From NCBI GenBank assembly GCA_023460155.1, contig JAEWRF010000162.1, forward strand, positions 1 to 13,467: a stretch of 13,467 nucleotides of DNA, given 5' to 3'. This stretch comes from Bacillota bacterium (lineage in GTDB: Bacteria > Bacillota > Clostridia > Oscillospirales > Acutalibacteraceae). This document shows positions 1 through 7,901 of this stretch, one piece after another (position 1 is the stretch's first letter; the number at the start of each line of letters is the position of its first letter). The notes under the pieces are model-generated. The model saw only the letters and a list, made by a program, of their open reading frames with translations, was not told where the DNA came from and ran no database searches. The translations under genes and the position numbers were made by a program.

Positions 1-228
1 GACTTCAAAACCGACGCGAAGCTGCGCGCGGCTCTGCATGAGCGCACCGGGCAGTCGACCACGCTGCTGGTCGCGCAGCGCATTTCCAGCATCATGTACG
101 CGGATCAGATCATCGTGCTGAACAACGGGCGCATCGTCGGCAGAGGTACGCATCAGGAGCTGATGAAAAACTGCGAGGTCTACCGTGAGATCGCGCTGTC
201 GCAGCTCAGCAAGGAGGAACTTGCATGA
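1..228 (+). CDS. ABC exporter half-transporter, C-terminal end (partial)
   Basis: These are the last 75 residues of an ATP-binding cassette; the membrane domain and most of the ATPase domain lie before the window. The fragment opens with what should be the D-loop (DFKTDAKL), followed by the switch region AQRISSI and a typical exporter C-terminal tail (ADQIIVLNNGRIVGRGTHQEL). The switch position normally holding His (AHR) is Gln here. That substitution is known from the degenerate-site subunit of heterodimeric exporters such as LmrC, TM287 and TAP1. The stop codon overlaps the next start as ATGA, so translation is probably coupled and this protein is the likely partner of the next gene. Walker A, Walker B and signature cannot be seen, so the degenerate state is inferred from the one residue. 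Confidence 0.93.
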   Translation, partial: DFKTDAKLRAALHERTGQSTTLLVAQRISSIMYADQIIVLNNGRIVGRGTHQELMKNCEVYREIALSQLSKEELA

Positions 229-2102
229 GTGAACCGAACAAAAGCACGCCCTCCCGCCGCCCGGGAGGTTTCGGGGGGCATATGGGCGGAGGAGCCGCTG
301 TGCCGGGCGAAAAGGCAAAGAATTTCCGCCAGACCATGATGAAGCTGCTCCATTACATGAGCGACTACCATATCCCTCTGATTATCGTACTGGTTTTTGC
401 GGCCGCATCTTCGGCGTTCTCCATCCTCGGGCCGAAGATTCTCGGCAAGGTGACCACCAAGCTCTTCGAAGGACTGATGGCCTATTCCCTCGGAACAGGC
501 CTTCTGACGGATTTCGGGTACATCCGGCACTACATCATCCTGCTCGTCGTGCTGTACCTGCTCTCGGCCATGCTCTCCTACGTTCAGAGCTACATCATGT
601 CGCGCATTTCCATGAAAATGACCTATAAGCTGCGCCGGGACATCATGGAAAAAATCAACCGGATGCCTCTCCGCTATTTTGATTCCCGGACTCACGGTGA
701 AACGCTCTCGCTCGTGACAAACGATATCGATACCATCTCGCAGACGCTCAACCAGTCTCTGACCCAGCTGATCACCTCGGTTGCGACGATCGTCGGCGTG
801 CTGATTATGATGCTTTCCATCTCCTGGCTCATGACGCTGGCAAGCTTCCTGATTCTGCCGCTCTCGGCGTTCCTGCTCTCCGTCATCATCAAACCGGCGC
901 AAAAGCAGTTCCGGCAGCAGCAGGAGTACCTCGGCCACATCAACGGGCAGGTGGAGGAAAATTACTCCGGACACAACGTCGTTCAGGCATTCAACGGCGA
1001 GGCAAAAGCCGTGGAGACCTTTAAGAAAAATAACGAAAAGCTGTATGAATCGGCGTGGGTCTCCCAGTTTTTGACCGGCATGATGATGCCGGTGATGACC
1101 TTCGTGGGCAACCTCGGCTATGTAATGGTATGCAGCCTCGGCGGTTATCTCGCGGTGAAAAAGGCCATCTCGGTCGGCGACGTGCAGGCGTTCATCCAGT
1201 ATGTACGCTCGTTCACCCAGCCGATTTCACAGGTCGCAAATATCATGAATACGCTCCAGTCCACCGCCGCGGCCGCGGAGCGCGTGTTCGAATTTCTGGA
1301 TGAAGACGAGGAAACGAAGGAAACCTCCACTCCTGTTTTGCCCGAGGATGTCCGCGGGGACGTTTCGTTCGACCACGTTCATTTCGGCTATACGCAGGAT
1401 AAGATCATCATCAACGACTTTTCGAGCGATATCCATGCGGGGCAGTCGATTGCCATCGTCGGGCCGACCGGCGCCGGAAAATCAACCATCATCAAGCTCC
1501 TGATGCGCTTCTACGACATCAACAGCGGCGACATCCGCATTGACGGACACTCCATTCAGGATTACACCCGGAACGGCCTGCGCAGCATCTTCGGCATGGT
1601 TCTGCAGGATACCTGGCTGTACCACGCGAGCATTCTTGAAAACATCCGCTACGGTTCTTTCAATAAGAGCGACGCGGAGGTGATCGCCGCAGCAAAAGCA
1701 GCCCACTGCGACGAGTTTATCCGCGCGCTGCCGGACGGCTACAACATGGAGCTGAATGAAGACGCCTCCAACATCTCTCAGGGTCAGAAGCAACTTCTGA
1801 CCATTGCGCGCACGATTCTTTCCGACCCGAAAATTCTCATTCTCGACGAAGCAACCAGCTCGGTTGACACGCGCACCGAGGTCATGATCCAGAAGGCGAT
1901 GGACGCCCTGATGAAAAACCGCACCAGCTTCGTCATCGCGCACCGCCTTTCTACCATCCGCAATGCCGATCTGATTCTTGTCATGAAGGACGGCGACATC
2001 ATCGAGCAGGGCAATCACGGCGAACTGCTTGCGAGAGGCGGCTTCTACGCCGGCCTGTACCAGTCCCAGTTTGAAAACGGAGACGAGGAAGAAACGGGAT
2101 AA
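225..2102 (+). CDS. ABC exporter half-transporter with fused membrane and ATPase domains (LmrD/TM288-like)
   Basis: This 625-residue protein has the full size of a half-transporter. A Gly/Pro/Arg-rich cytoplasmic N-terminus (residues about 8-30) precedes six predicted membrane helices (about 49-70, 103-125, a pair within 181-222, 283-311 and about 318-340). The ATPase domain has Walker A GPTGAGKST near 413-421, signature ISQGQ near 517-521, Walker B ILILDE ending at Glu542, D-loop SSVD and switch His573 (AHRLSTI). The catalytic Glu and His are both intact, while the preceding partner shows Gln at the switch. That fits a heterodimer with one active and one degenerate site. The start is the ATG of the ATGA overlap, with AAGGAGG in the end of the upstream gene. 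The family exports drugs, lipids or peptides; the substrate here is unknown. The adaptors and TolC-like gene downstream suggest it works in a larger envelope complex. Confidence 0.96.
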   Translation: MSEPNKSTPSRRPGGFGGHMGGGAAVPGEKAKNFRQTMMKLLHYMSDYHIPLIIVLVFAAASSAFSILGPKILGKVTTKLFEGLMAYSLGTGLLTDFGYIRHYIILLVVLYLLSAMLSYVQSYIMSRISMKMTYKLRRDIMEKINRMPLRYFDSRTHGETLSLVTNDIDTISQTLNQSLTQLITSVATIVGVLIMMLSISWLMTLASFLILPLSAFLLSVIIKPAQKQFRQQQEYLGHINGQVEENYSGHNVVQAFNGEAKAVETFKKNNEKLYESAWVSQFLTGMMMPVMTFVGNLGYVMVCSLGGYLAVKKAISVGDVQAFIQYVRSFTQPISQVANIMNTLQSTAAAAERVFEFLDEDEETKETSTPVLPEDVRGDVSFDHVHFGYTQDKIIINDFSSDIHAGQSIAIVGPTGAGKSTIIKLLMRFYDINSGDIRIDGHSIQDYTRNGLRSIFGMVLQDTWLYHASILENIRYGSFNKSDAEVIAAAKAAHCDEFIRALPDGYNMELNEDASNISQGQKQLLTIARTILSDPKILILDEATSSVDTRTEVMIQKAMDALMKNRTSFVIAHRLSTIRNADLILVMKDGDIIEQGNHGELLARGGFYAGLYQSQFENGDEEETG

Positions 2103-2155
2103 ATCCGGCTTTGGCCGCCACAAAATACAATTTACAGAAAGAGAGGCTCTCTGCC

Positions 2156-2791
2156 ATGAAGAAAAAGCTGAAAACAGGATTAATCCTGCTGCTGTCCGTC
2201 GTCGTGATCGGAGGCTGTGCGGGTGCATTCTACTATTTTTCATCCAATGCGAACCTTTTGAAAACCGACAATGCCCGCGTGACCGCCAAGATGGTTACGG
2301 TTTCGGGGCTTTCCTCCTCCCGCCTGCTGGAATGGAATGTCGCGAAGGGGGATCTTGTAGCTAAAAATGAAGTGCTCGGCCGCCAGGAGACCCTTCCGGT
2401 CATCACCTCCCCGGTGGACGGCACCGTTGTAAAATGCGACGTCGTCGCGGGCGAGGCGGCCACGCCGGCAACCCAGCTCGCCGTGATTGCCGAAACGGAC
2501 GACATGTACATCGGCGTCAACATTGAGGAGACGGAAATCGCGAAGGTTGCCGTCGGCCAGGACGTCGACGTGACGATCGACGCGTACGGCGGCCGGGTCT
2601 TCCACGGGAAGATCACGGAGATCGACTCCGTTACCCAGACCTATTTCTCCAACGGCCTGACCAGCTTTTCGACCAGCGGAGACTACACGAAGGTCACCCA
2701 GCTGATTCCGGTCAAGGTTGTCATCGACAATCCTGACGAACTTCCGATGGTCTACGGCATGAACTGCGAAGCCGCTATTCACCTGCACTGA
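2156..2791 (+). CDS. Short HlyD/EmrA-like membrane fusion (adaptor) protein lacking the helical hairpin
   Basis: The protein has 211 residues: one N-terminal membrane anchor (about 7-29) and then an extracytoplasmic part. The part after the anchor (TDNARVTAKMVTVSG) follows the opening of EmrA-type adaptors. A first half-lipoyl strand set (WNVAKGDLVAKNEVLG) runs almost directly into the second (SPVDGTVVKCDVVAGE), followed by a beta-barrel (VNIEETEIAKVAVGQDV) and an EmrA-like end (YTKVTQLIPVKVVID). The roughly 100-200 residue alpha-helical hairpin that usually separates the two lipoyl halves is absent. The anchor contains Cys (GGCAG near residue 20), but the context is a continuous membrane helix and not a clear lipobox. 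The ATG start is chosen over an in-frame TTG 45 bases upstream because AGAGAGG sits about 9 bases before it. It lies 53 bases after the exporter gene and is probably its adaptor. Confidence 0.88.
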   Translation: MKKKLKTGLILLLSVVVIGGCAGAFYYFSSNANLLKTDNARVTAKMVTVSGLSSSRLLEWNVAKGDLVAKNEVLGRQETLPVITSPVDGTVVKCDVVAGEAATPATQLAVIAETDDMYIGVNIEETEIAKVAVGQDVDVTIDAYGGRVFHGKITEIDSVTQTYFSNGLTSFSTSGDYTKVTQLIPVKVVIDNPDELPMVYGMNCEAAIHLH

Positions 2792-2807
2792 GAAGGAGGG
2801 GATCCGA

Positions 2808-4178
2808 ATGAAAAAAGGAATTGCAACGATTCTGTGCGCAGCGGTGCTCGTTTCCGCACTGACCGCCTGCGGCGGCTCGGATGAACGGCTCAACGTGACA
2901 ACGGCAAAGGTTAAAAACACGGGCACCCTGCTGGCAGCGGATTACATCGGGACGATCCACGCAGCGTCTGCGATGGCGGTCTATTCCACCGTCTCCGCGA
3001 AGGTCGCCTCGGTTAACGTGAAGCTCGGGCAGCAGGTGAAAGCGGGCGACATTCTGATGCAGCTTGACACCTCCGACGCCGCCCTTGCGCTGAAACAGGC
3101 ACAGGCCGCGCTCGAAACCGCCAATATCAGCGCCGACAAGGTCGGCGCCGCAGCCAACCCGCAGGCCGCGCAGCAAACCTCTCAGGTGCTTGCCGCCGCG
3201 CAGAACGAACTGCACGACGCCCAGGCGAATTACGCCCTGATTAAAAAGCAATATGACCAGAACATACTGACCGCCTCCGCACAGGCAGCCTACGACCAGG
3301 CGAAGAACGCATATACCAAGACGAGCCTGATGGTCTCGACGGGTGCAGCCAGTCCGAACGACCTGAAACTTGCGCAGGATGCCCTGAACAGCGCTTCCGC
3401 GCAGTTGGAAAGTGCGAAGGCTGCCGCGCAGAACACGCTGAACGCGGCGGATACCCGGCAGAAAAACGCGCAGAATGCCCTGAATTCTGCAGAGCAGAAC
3501 AGCGCGCTGACCCAGCAGACGGTCAACCCGGACAATGCGGCGGCTGCCAAGGCCGGGGTAAAATCCGCGGAGGCCGCCGTACAAGTCGCGCAGAAGCGCA
3601 TCTCGGACTCCACCGTCCGGGCCGCGATCGACGGGACCGTCGGCACGGTGAACGTGAAGGCCGGCGACATGGTGTCCCCCCAGCTCCCGGCGTTCCAGAT
3701 TTCCGGTAACGCGGGCATGGAAGCCGATGTCAATGTGACGGAAAACCGAGCCCTGAAGCTGACCGTCGGCTCTAAAGCCACCGTATACCCCGCGTCCGGC
3801 GGCAGCCCGATTGTGGGAACAGTCAGCGAGATTTCTTCCATGGCCTCCGGGCAGAGCGGTCTGTTCCCGGTCAAAATTCTTCTGACCGACGGACAGAAGC
3901 TGATGGACGGCATGCAGGCGACCATTCATTTCCCTGAAACCGACACTCCGGGAACCGTTCTGGTCCCCGCCCGCTCCGTCCTGAACCGGGATGGAAAGAG
4001 CGTCGTCTTCGTCGCGCGGAACGGAAAAGCCGCTGAAGTCGCCGTCATCTCCGGCGAAACACAGGGAGCCTATGTCTCCGTGAAAGGTCTTTCCGGCAGC
4101 GACGAAGTTCTTGTGCAGGGTGCAGACAAGGCCAAGAGCGGTGACGATCTGCACATTATTTCCAATGCAAACGGATAA
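2808..4178 (+). CDS. Lipoprotein membrane fusion protein (MacA/HlyD-like periplasmic adaptor family) with long coiled coil
   Basis: The protein has 456 residues. A lipoprotein signal ends in LTAC with the lipid-carrying Cys at 21. The order of parts is typical of RND/ABC adaptors: first lipoyl half (SAKVASVNVKLGQQVKAGD, about 60-90), an Ala/Gln-rich coiled-coil hairpin (about 90-265), second lipoyl half (STVRAAIDGTVGTVNVKAG, about 267-300), beta-barrel (VNVTENRALKLTVGSKA) and a membrane-proximal domain (TVLVPARSVLNRDGKSVVFV, then VLVQGADKAKSGD). The hairpin is long enough to span a cell wall or meet a TolC-like partner. A strong site, AAGGAGGGG, lies 17 bases after the previous stop and fits the ATG. 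In a Gram-positive cell the lipid would anchor it on the outer face of the membrane. Two adaptors of different types in one operon is unusual; either one may have a separate partner. Confidence 0.92.
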   Translation: MKKGIATILCAAVLVSALTACGGSDERLNVTTAKVKNTGTLLAADYIGTIHAASAMAVYSTVSAKVASVNVKLGQQVKAGDILMQLDTSDAALALKQAQAALETANISADKVGAAANPQAAQQTSQVLAAAQNELHDAQANYALIKKQYDQNILTASAQAAYDQAKNAYTKTSLMVSTGAASPNDLKLAQDALNSASAQLESAKAAAQNTLNAADTRQKNAQNALNSAEQNSALTQQTVNPDNAAAAKAGVKSAEAAVQVAQKRISDSTVRAAIDGTVGTVNVKAGDMVSPQLPAFQISGNAGMEADVNVTENRALKLTVGSKATVYPASGGSPIVGTVSEISSMASGQSGLFPVKILLTDGQKLMDGMQATIHFPETDTPGTVLVPARSVLNRDGKSVVFVARNGKAAEVAVISGETQGAYVSVKGLSGSDEVLVQGADKAKSGDDLHIISNANG

Positions 4179-4191
4179 GGGAGGATTTAAA

Positions 4192-5238
4192 ATGAAAAAA
4201 CGCCTTCTGCCCAGCTTCGCAGCCGTATGTCTGCTGCTCGCCTTCTGGTCGTCCTCCGCCTTCGCCGCGGAGGCGTGGGAAGTGCGGGGCGTCGACTACG
4301 CCGACATCGAAACCATGGTGGATGACTGCATCAGCTCTTCCGCCGCCGATACGGTCACTCAGCTGCAGTCAACTTCCGCTTCACTGGGCGCCTACGCCGC
4401 GTCGCTGAGCGCGAAGCCCGACGCAATGACCCCGGGCAGCGACACCAGCAATCAGCTCGCGCTTGTCAAGGGCTGCATCGAAAGCCTCGGCGTTTCCATC
4501 GGCACGGTCGAAAGCCAGATGGGGGGGCAGGACTCCCCCAAGGATTCCACCGTTATCGCAGCAAAAACTCTGTACATCACCTACAACAGCCTGCGGGATC
4601 AGGTCGATTCCCTCTCCGACAAACAGCGGCTGTTCAGCGCCAACGAAAACAATGAGAAACAGCTTCATGCCGCCGGTTACATCGGTGACCTGGTGTTCGA
4701 GCAATACGAAGAACAGGGAAGCGCGCTCCAGTCAAGCATGCAGTCCCTGCAACTGCAGATGACCGCCGTCAAGCGGAGCTTCAACACGCTGCTCGGCCGC
4801 AGCTACAGCCAGGGGCTGGATCTTCACGGTCTGCCGTTCAAGGAACTGGATTCGGTCAGTTCCTTGAAGTTTAACGATGACCTCGACAACGCCCTCGGCC
4901 ACTATTATGGGGACACCTCCGGCAAGAACTATAACAACCCGGACTACAGCGCTGATACGGGCAGCTTTGCCGCTTCCTTTAAAAAGCTGTACGACGCGGT
5001 GCAGGATAAGAACAGCCAGCTCCTGCTGGAAGAAAAGAATCTCGCAACGCAGCAGAAAAGCTTCGACGCCGCAGGGAAGCAATACGCCGCCGGGCTGATG
5101 GCCAATCTGGACTATCTCAGCGCGCAGAATCAGCTCGACGCGGAAACCGCGAAGGTGAAGGCGGCAAAAACCGCCCTGTTCACCGCGTATGAACAGTACG
5201 AATGGGCCGTTAGCTACGGCATCATCAACAACAGCTGA
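4192..5238 (+). CDS. Secreted TolC-like (outer-membrane efflux protein family) protein
   Basis: This 348-residue protein starts at the ATG preceded by GGGAGG; an in-frame upstream ATG at 4111 lies inside the previous gene and is unlikely. A signal peptide (KKR, hydrophobic stretch, AFA|AEA) predicts cleavage after residue 25, with no lipobox. The rest is almost all helical. Two stretches match the repeated pattern of TolC-family ducts: residues about 158-200 (AAGYIGDLVFEQYE, then SFNTLLGRS) and about 296-340 (KQYAAGLMANLDYLSAQNQL, then ALFTAYEQYEWAV). The second is the classic G-hydrophobic-(L/V)-D-hydrophobic-L-x-A-(Q/E) motif of the family. Typical proteobacterial TolC proteins are longer (above 400 residues), so the beta-barrel strands may be reduced or missing. 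It closes the export operon 13 bases after the lipoprotein adaptor. Family assignment is by motif reading only; a coiled-coil secreted protein of another kind is the alternative. Confidence 0.82.
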   Translation: MKKRLLPSFAAVCLLLAFWSSSAFAAEAWEVRGVDYADIETMVDDCISSSAADTVTQLQSTSASLGAYAASLSAKPDAMTPGSDTSNQLALVKGCIESLGVSIGTVESQMGGQDSPKDSTVIAAKTLYITYNSLRDQVDSLSDKQRLFSANENNEKQLHAAGYIGDLVFEQYEEQGSALQSSMQSLQLQMTAVKRSFNTLLGRSYSQGLDLHGLPFKELDSVSSLKFNDDLDNALGHYYGDTSGKNYNNPDYSADTGSFAASFKKLYDAVQDKNSQLLLEEKNLATQQKSFDAAGKQYAAGLMANLDYLSAQNQLDAETAKVKAAKTALFTAYEQYEWAVSYGIINNS

Positions 5239-5260
5239 ATCACAGGCTCCAAAACGGCGA

Positions 5261-5297
5261 AAGCCTACCGCTCCCGAGACGAGAGCGGTAGGCTTTT
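5261..5297 (+). terminator. Rho-independent terminator of the export operon
   Basis: A perfect 13-bp stem (5261-5273 with 5283-5295) encloses a 9-base loop and runs into TTTT. It begins 22 bases after the stop of the TolC-like gene and should end the + strand operon. A-residues before the stem could also help a little in the opposite direction. Confidence 0.9.
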
Positions 5298-5319
5298 CTG
5301 CACCTCGCAGGAATATGCG

Positions 5320-5349
5320 CAAAAAAGCGCCCGGCCGAAGCCGGGCGCT
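5320..5349 (-). terminator. Rho-independent terminator of the liv operon
   Basis: Read on the - strand, the 10-bp stem AGCGCCCGGC/GCCGGGCGCT (5340-5349 with 5326-5335) closes a TTCG tetraloop and is followed by six T residues. It lies 16 bases after the livF stop. The C(UUCG)G loop is an exceptionally stable RNA form and typical of efficient terminators. Confidence 0.93.
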
Positions 5350-5365
5350 AAGTTGTTAAAGCTTA

Positions 5366-6073
5366 TTATTGCCCCAGGTAAGCCTTGCGGATGCGGTCAT
5401 CCTGCAGCAGCGTGCGGGCATCGCCCTGAATCGTGATATCACCGGTTTCCAGCACATAAGCCCGGTCCGCGATGCTGAGCGCCATTTTGGCGTTCTGCTC
5501 AACCAGCAGGATCGTAATGCCCTGCGAATGGCAGTCCAGAATGATGTTGAAAATCTCCTTGACCAGAATCGGAGAGAGTCCCATGGAGGGCTCATCCATC
5601 AGAAGGATCTTCGGCTTTCCCATCAGTGCACGGCCCATAGCCAGCATCTGCTGCTCGCCGCCGGAAAGGGTTCCGGCAATCTGCCTGCGGCGCTCTTTCA
5701 GCCGGGGAAAACGCTTGAACAGTTCTTCCATCCGGTCATGCAGCTGTTCTTTGCTTTCCTTAGAGGCGAAAGCGCCCATCTCAAGATTCTCCTGAACCGT
5801 CATGGACGGGAAAATGTGGCGGCCTTCCGGCACATGCCCGATCCCGTAGCTGATCAGTTTGCTCGGCTCCGTGCGCCGCAGATCCATGCCGTTATATGTG
5901 ATTTCGCCGCTCGTGGCCGTTTTCAGGCCCGTGATCGTATGCAGGATGGTGGTTTTTCCCGCGCCGTTCGCGCCGATCAGGGACACGATCTCCCCGTCGT
6001 TCACCTCAAGGCTGATGTCATGCACCGCATGGATGGCCCCGTAGGACACGTTCAAATTTTTTATCGTCAGCAT
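5366..6073 (-). CDS. livF: Branched-chain amino acid ABC transporter, ATP-binding protein LivF
   Basis: This is one of the two cytoplasmic ATPases that power a Liv-type amino acid importer. The 235-residue length is normal for LivF. Seen in the protein: Walker A GANGAGKT (34-41), a family-specific Q-loop region GHVPEGRHIFPSMTVQENL (79-97), signature LSGGEQQ (136-142), Walker B ILLMDEP (156-162) with D-loop region SMGLSP, and the switch region LLVEQNAKMAL. The switch has Gln instead of His, which is normal for LivF and not a defect. The start ATG overlaps the end of livG by 7 bases, and GAGGAG lies 8 bases upstream inside livG. It is the last gene of the operon, followed at once by a terminator. 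Confidence 0.97.
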   Translation of the reverse strand: MLTIKNLNVSYGAIHAVHDISLEVNDGEIVSLIGANGAGKTTILHTITGLKTATSGEITYNGMDLRRTEPSKLISYGIGHVPEGRHIFPSMTVQENLEMGAFASKESKEQLHDRMEELFKRFPRLKERRRQIAGTLSGGEQQMLAMGRALMGKPKILLMDEPSMGLSPILVKEIFNIILDCHSQGITILLVEQNAKMALSIADRAYVLETGDITIQGDARTLLQDDRIRKAYLGQ

Positions 6074-6870
6074 ATGGCCTGCTCCTCGTCCTCTTTCCCA
6101 AGATAGGCTTCAATTACCCGGGGATTGCTCGCAATTTCTTCCGGCGTTCCAAACGCGATGGTTTCCCCGTAATCGATCACCTTGATCTTTTCGCAGATTT
6201 TCATCACAAGGCTCATATCGTGTTCGATCAGCAGCACGGGAATCTCGAACTGGTTCCGGATGATGCTGATGATTTCCAGAAGCTCCGCCGTCTCGGTCGG
6301 GTTCATGCCGGCCGCCGGTTCATCCAGAAGCAGCAGCTTCATCCCGGTTGCGAGAGCACGCGCGATTTCCAGCCTGCGCTGCTGCCCGTAAGGAAGGTTT
6401 TCCGCCACGGCCTCCGCCTTATCCCCCAGATGCACGATTTCGAGAAGCTCCCTTGCCTTTTTGTCGATCTCTTTTTCTTCTTTCCAATAAGACTTTGTGC
6501 GGAACAGGGCCGCGCCCAGACGGTATTTCATCCGGAAATTCATCGCGACCTTAACGTTGTCAAGAACCGACATCTTCTTAAAAAGACGGATATTCTGGAA
6601 CGTGCGGGCAATGCCGGCCTCCACAACGCGGTGAGAGGGCATCCCGTCGATGCGCTTCCCGTTCAGCAGGATCGTTCCCTGCGTCGGCTTGTAAACACCC
6701 GTCAGCATGTTGAAAACGGTCGTTTTCCCCGCGCCGTTCGGGCCGATCAGGCCGATCAGTTCCTTTTTCGCAATGGTCAGGTTAAAATCGTTCACCGCCT
6801 GCAAGCCGCCGAAGGTGATCCCCAGATGGGAAATTTCAAGTACCGGAACTTCTTTTAATGTCTCAGGCAT
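6067..6870 (-). CDS. livG: Branched-chain amino acid ABC transporter, ATP-binding protein LivG
   Basis: The second ATPase of the Liv importer has 267 residues, the usual LivG length. Motifs: Walker A GPNGAGKT (43-50), the LivG hallmark GIARTFQNIRLFKKMSVLDN (86-105) containing the Q-loop, signature LPYGQQRRLEIARAL (159-173), Walker B LLLLDEP with Glu184, family motif AAGMNPTET, and switch His217 (IEHDM). The signature has Pro where most LivG proteins have Ser (LSYGQQ). The C-terminus ends with the GTPEEI...AYLGKE pattern of the family. Its start overlaps the livM stop by 8 bases, and it overlaps livF at its own end, so the block is translationally coupled. Confidence 0.97.
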   Translation of the reverse strand: MPETLKEVPVLEISHLGITFGGLQAVNDFNLTIAKKELIGLIGPNGAGKTTVFNMLTGVYKPTQGTILLNGKRIDGMPSHRVVEAGIARTFQNIRLFKKMSVLDNVKVAMNFRMKYRLGAALFRTKSYWKEEKEIDKKARELLEIVHLGDKAEAVAENLPYGQQRRLEIARALATGMKLLLLDEPAAGMNPTETAELLEIISIIRNQFEIPVLLIEHDMSLVMKICEKIKVIDYGETIAFGTPEEIASNPRVIEAYLGKEDEEQAIC

Positions 6871-7891
6871 TCGCTCCGCCCCCTTCTCCGGCCGGCGTCT
6901 GTTTCGGCCCGCCCGTCTTTGCCTTGCCGCTCAATTTGGAAAGAGCTCTCGTCAGCGAGAATTCATAGGTTCCGAAAATCCCGCCCGGACGGAAGATCAT
7001 GACCAGCACAAGCACGACGGAATACGCCAGCATACGGTAGGTTGCGAACTGCCGCATCATCTCCGGCAGCGAAGAAAGGAACGCGGCGCCGATGATGGAA
7101 CCGGTCAGCGATCCGGTACCGCCGATGATCACCTCCGTCAGGAATTCGGAGGAATACATATAGTTGAAGTTCGTCGGGATCATGGCCGTCATGTAGTGTG
7201 CGTACATGGCCCCGCCGACTCCGGCAAAAAACGCGGAAATCGTAAAGGTAAGCACCTTATAATAGGTGACGTTGATTCCGCTCGCGCTCGCAGCAATGTA
7301 ATCCTCGCGGATGGCGATCACCGTTCTGCCGAACCGGGACCGCACGTACATATACATCAGCGTGACACAGACAACCATCACCCCGAAGCACCAGTAGAAA
7401 TTGGAGAGCTGCGTGATGCCGCTCATGGTGCGGCCGCCGCCCGTGATATCAAAATTGCAGAACGCCACGCGGATAATTTCGGCAAACGCGATCGTGACGA
7501 TGGCGAGATAATCGCCGCGCAGACGCAGCGCAGGGATACCGACCAGCACGCCAGCCGCAGCCGCAAAGATGCCGCCCACCAGCAAAGCCAGAATGAACAG
7601 CGGGAATGCCGGGATGTTTTTGCCGATCATCGCATTGGTGAAGATGGCCGCGCTGTACGCTCCCACGGACATGAAGCCCGCGTGCCCGATGGAGAACTCC
7701 CCCATGAAGCCGGTCAGAAGGTTCAGCGAGGTAACCATGATGATTGTATAGCAGGCTGTTGTGAAAATTCCTTTGATATAAGCCGTCCGGTCTCCCATCA
7801 TCCTGGATTCAAACACCAGGGCAAACAGCGCAAGGACGGCCAGAACTCCGACGAAATTAATCAGATAAGATTTTATTTTTTCTTTCGGCAT
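6863..7891 (-). CDS. livM: Branched-chain amino acid ABC transporter, permease LivM
   Basis: A 342-residue integral membrane protein with about eight to ten hydrophobic helices. Family motifs include LNLLTGFMGEFSIGHAGFMS (about 56-75), GIPALRLRGDYLAIVTIAFA, the cytoplasmic coupling loop VIAIREDYIAASASGINV (about 191-208) that contacts the ATPases, and FLTEVIIGGTGSLTGSIIGA near the C-terminus. A hydrophilic Gly/Pro/Ala-rich tail (about the last 25 residues, ending GEGGGANA) extends beyond the usual LivM core. The ATG start has a modest AGGGA about 7 bases upstream and follows the livH stop by 10 bases. LivM and LivH together form the translocation path. Confidence 0.96.
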   Translation of the reverse strand: MPKEKIKSYLINFVGVLAVLALFALVFESRMMGDRTAYIKGIFTTACYTIIMVTSLNLLTGFMGEFSIGHAGFMSVGAYSAAIFTNAMIGKNIPAFPLFILALLVGGIFAAAAGVLVGIPALRLRGDYLAIVTIAFAEIIRVAFCNFDITGGGRTMSGITQLSNFYWCFGVMVVCVTLMYMYVRSRFGRTVIAIREDYIAASASGINVTYYKVLTFTISAFFAGVGGAMYAHYMTAMIPTNFNYMYSSEFLTEVIIGGTGSLTGSIIGAAFLSSLPEMMRQFATYRMLAYSVVLVLVMIFRPGGIFGTYEFSLTRALSKLSGKAKTGGPKQTPAGEGGGANA

Positions 7892-7901
7892 TTCCGTATC
7901 C

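Noticed and set aside
2111..2155. TTG start giving a 15-residue extension of the short adaptor
   Set aside because: No ribosome binding site before the TTG, and the ATG at 2156 starts a normal MKKK membrane anchor.
1482..2243. Open frame of 253 codons on the - strand opposite the exporter ATPase domain
   Set aside because: Shadow of a gene with intact ABC motifs; no promoter or ribosome binding site seen.
2775..4154. Long open frame of 459 codons on the - strand opposite the lipoprotein adaptor
   Set aside because: It mirrors the GC-rich codon pattern of the adaptor gene, has no ribosome binding site and encodes an Arg/Gly/His/Val-rich chain without family motifs. The adaptor on the + strand has clear domains.
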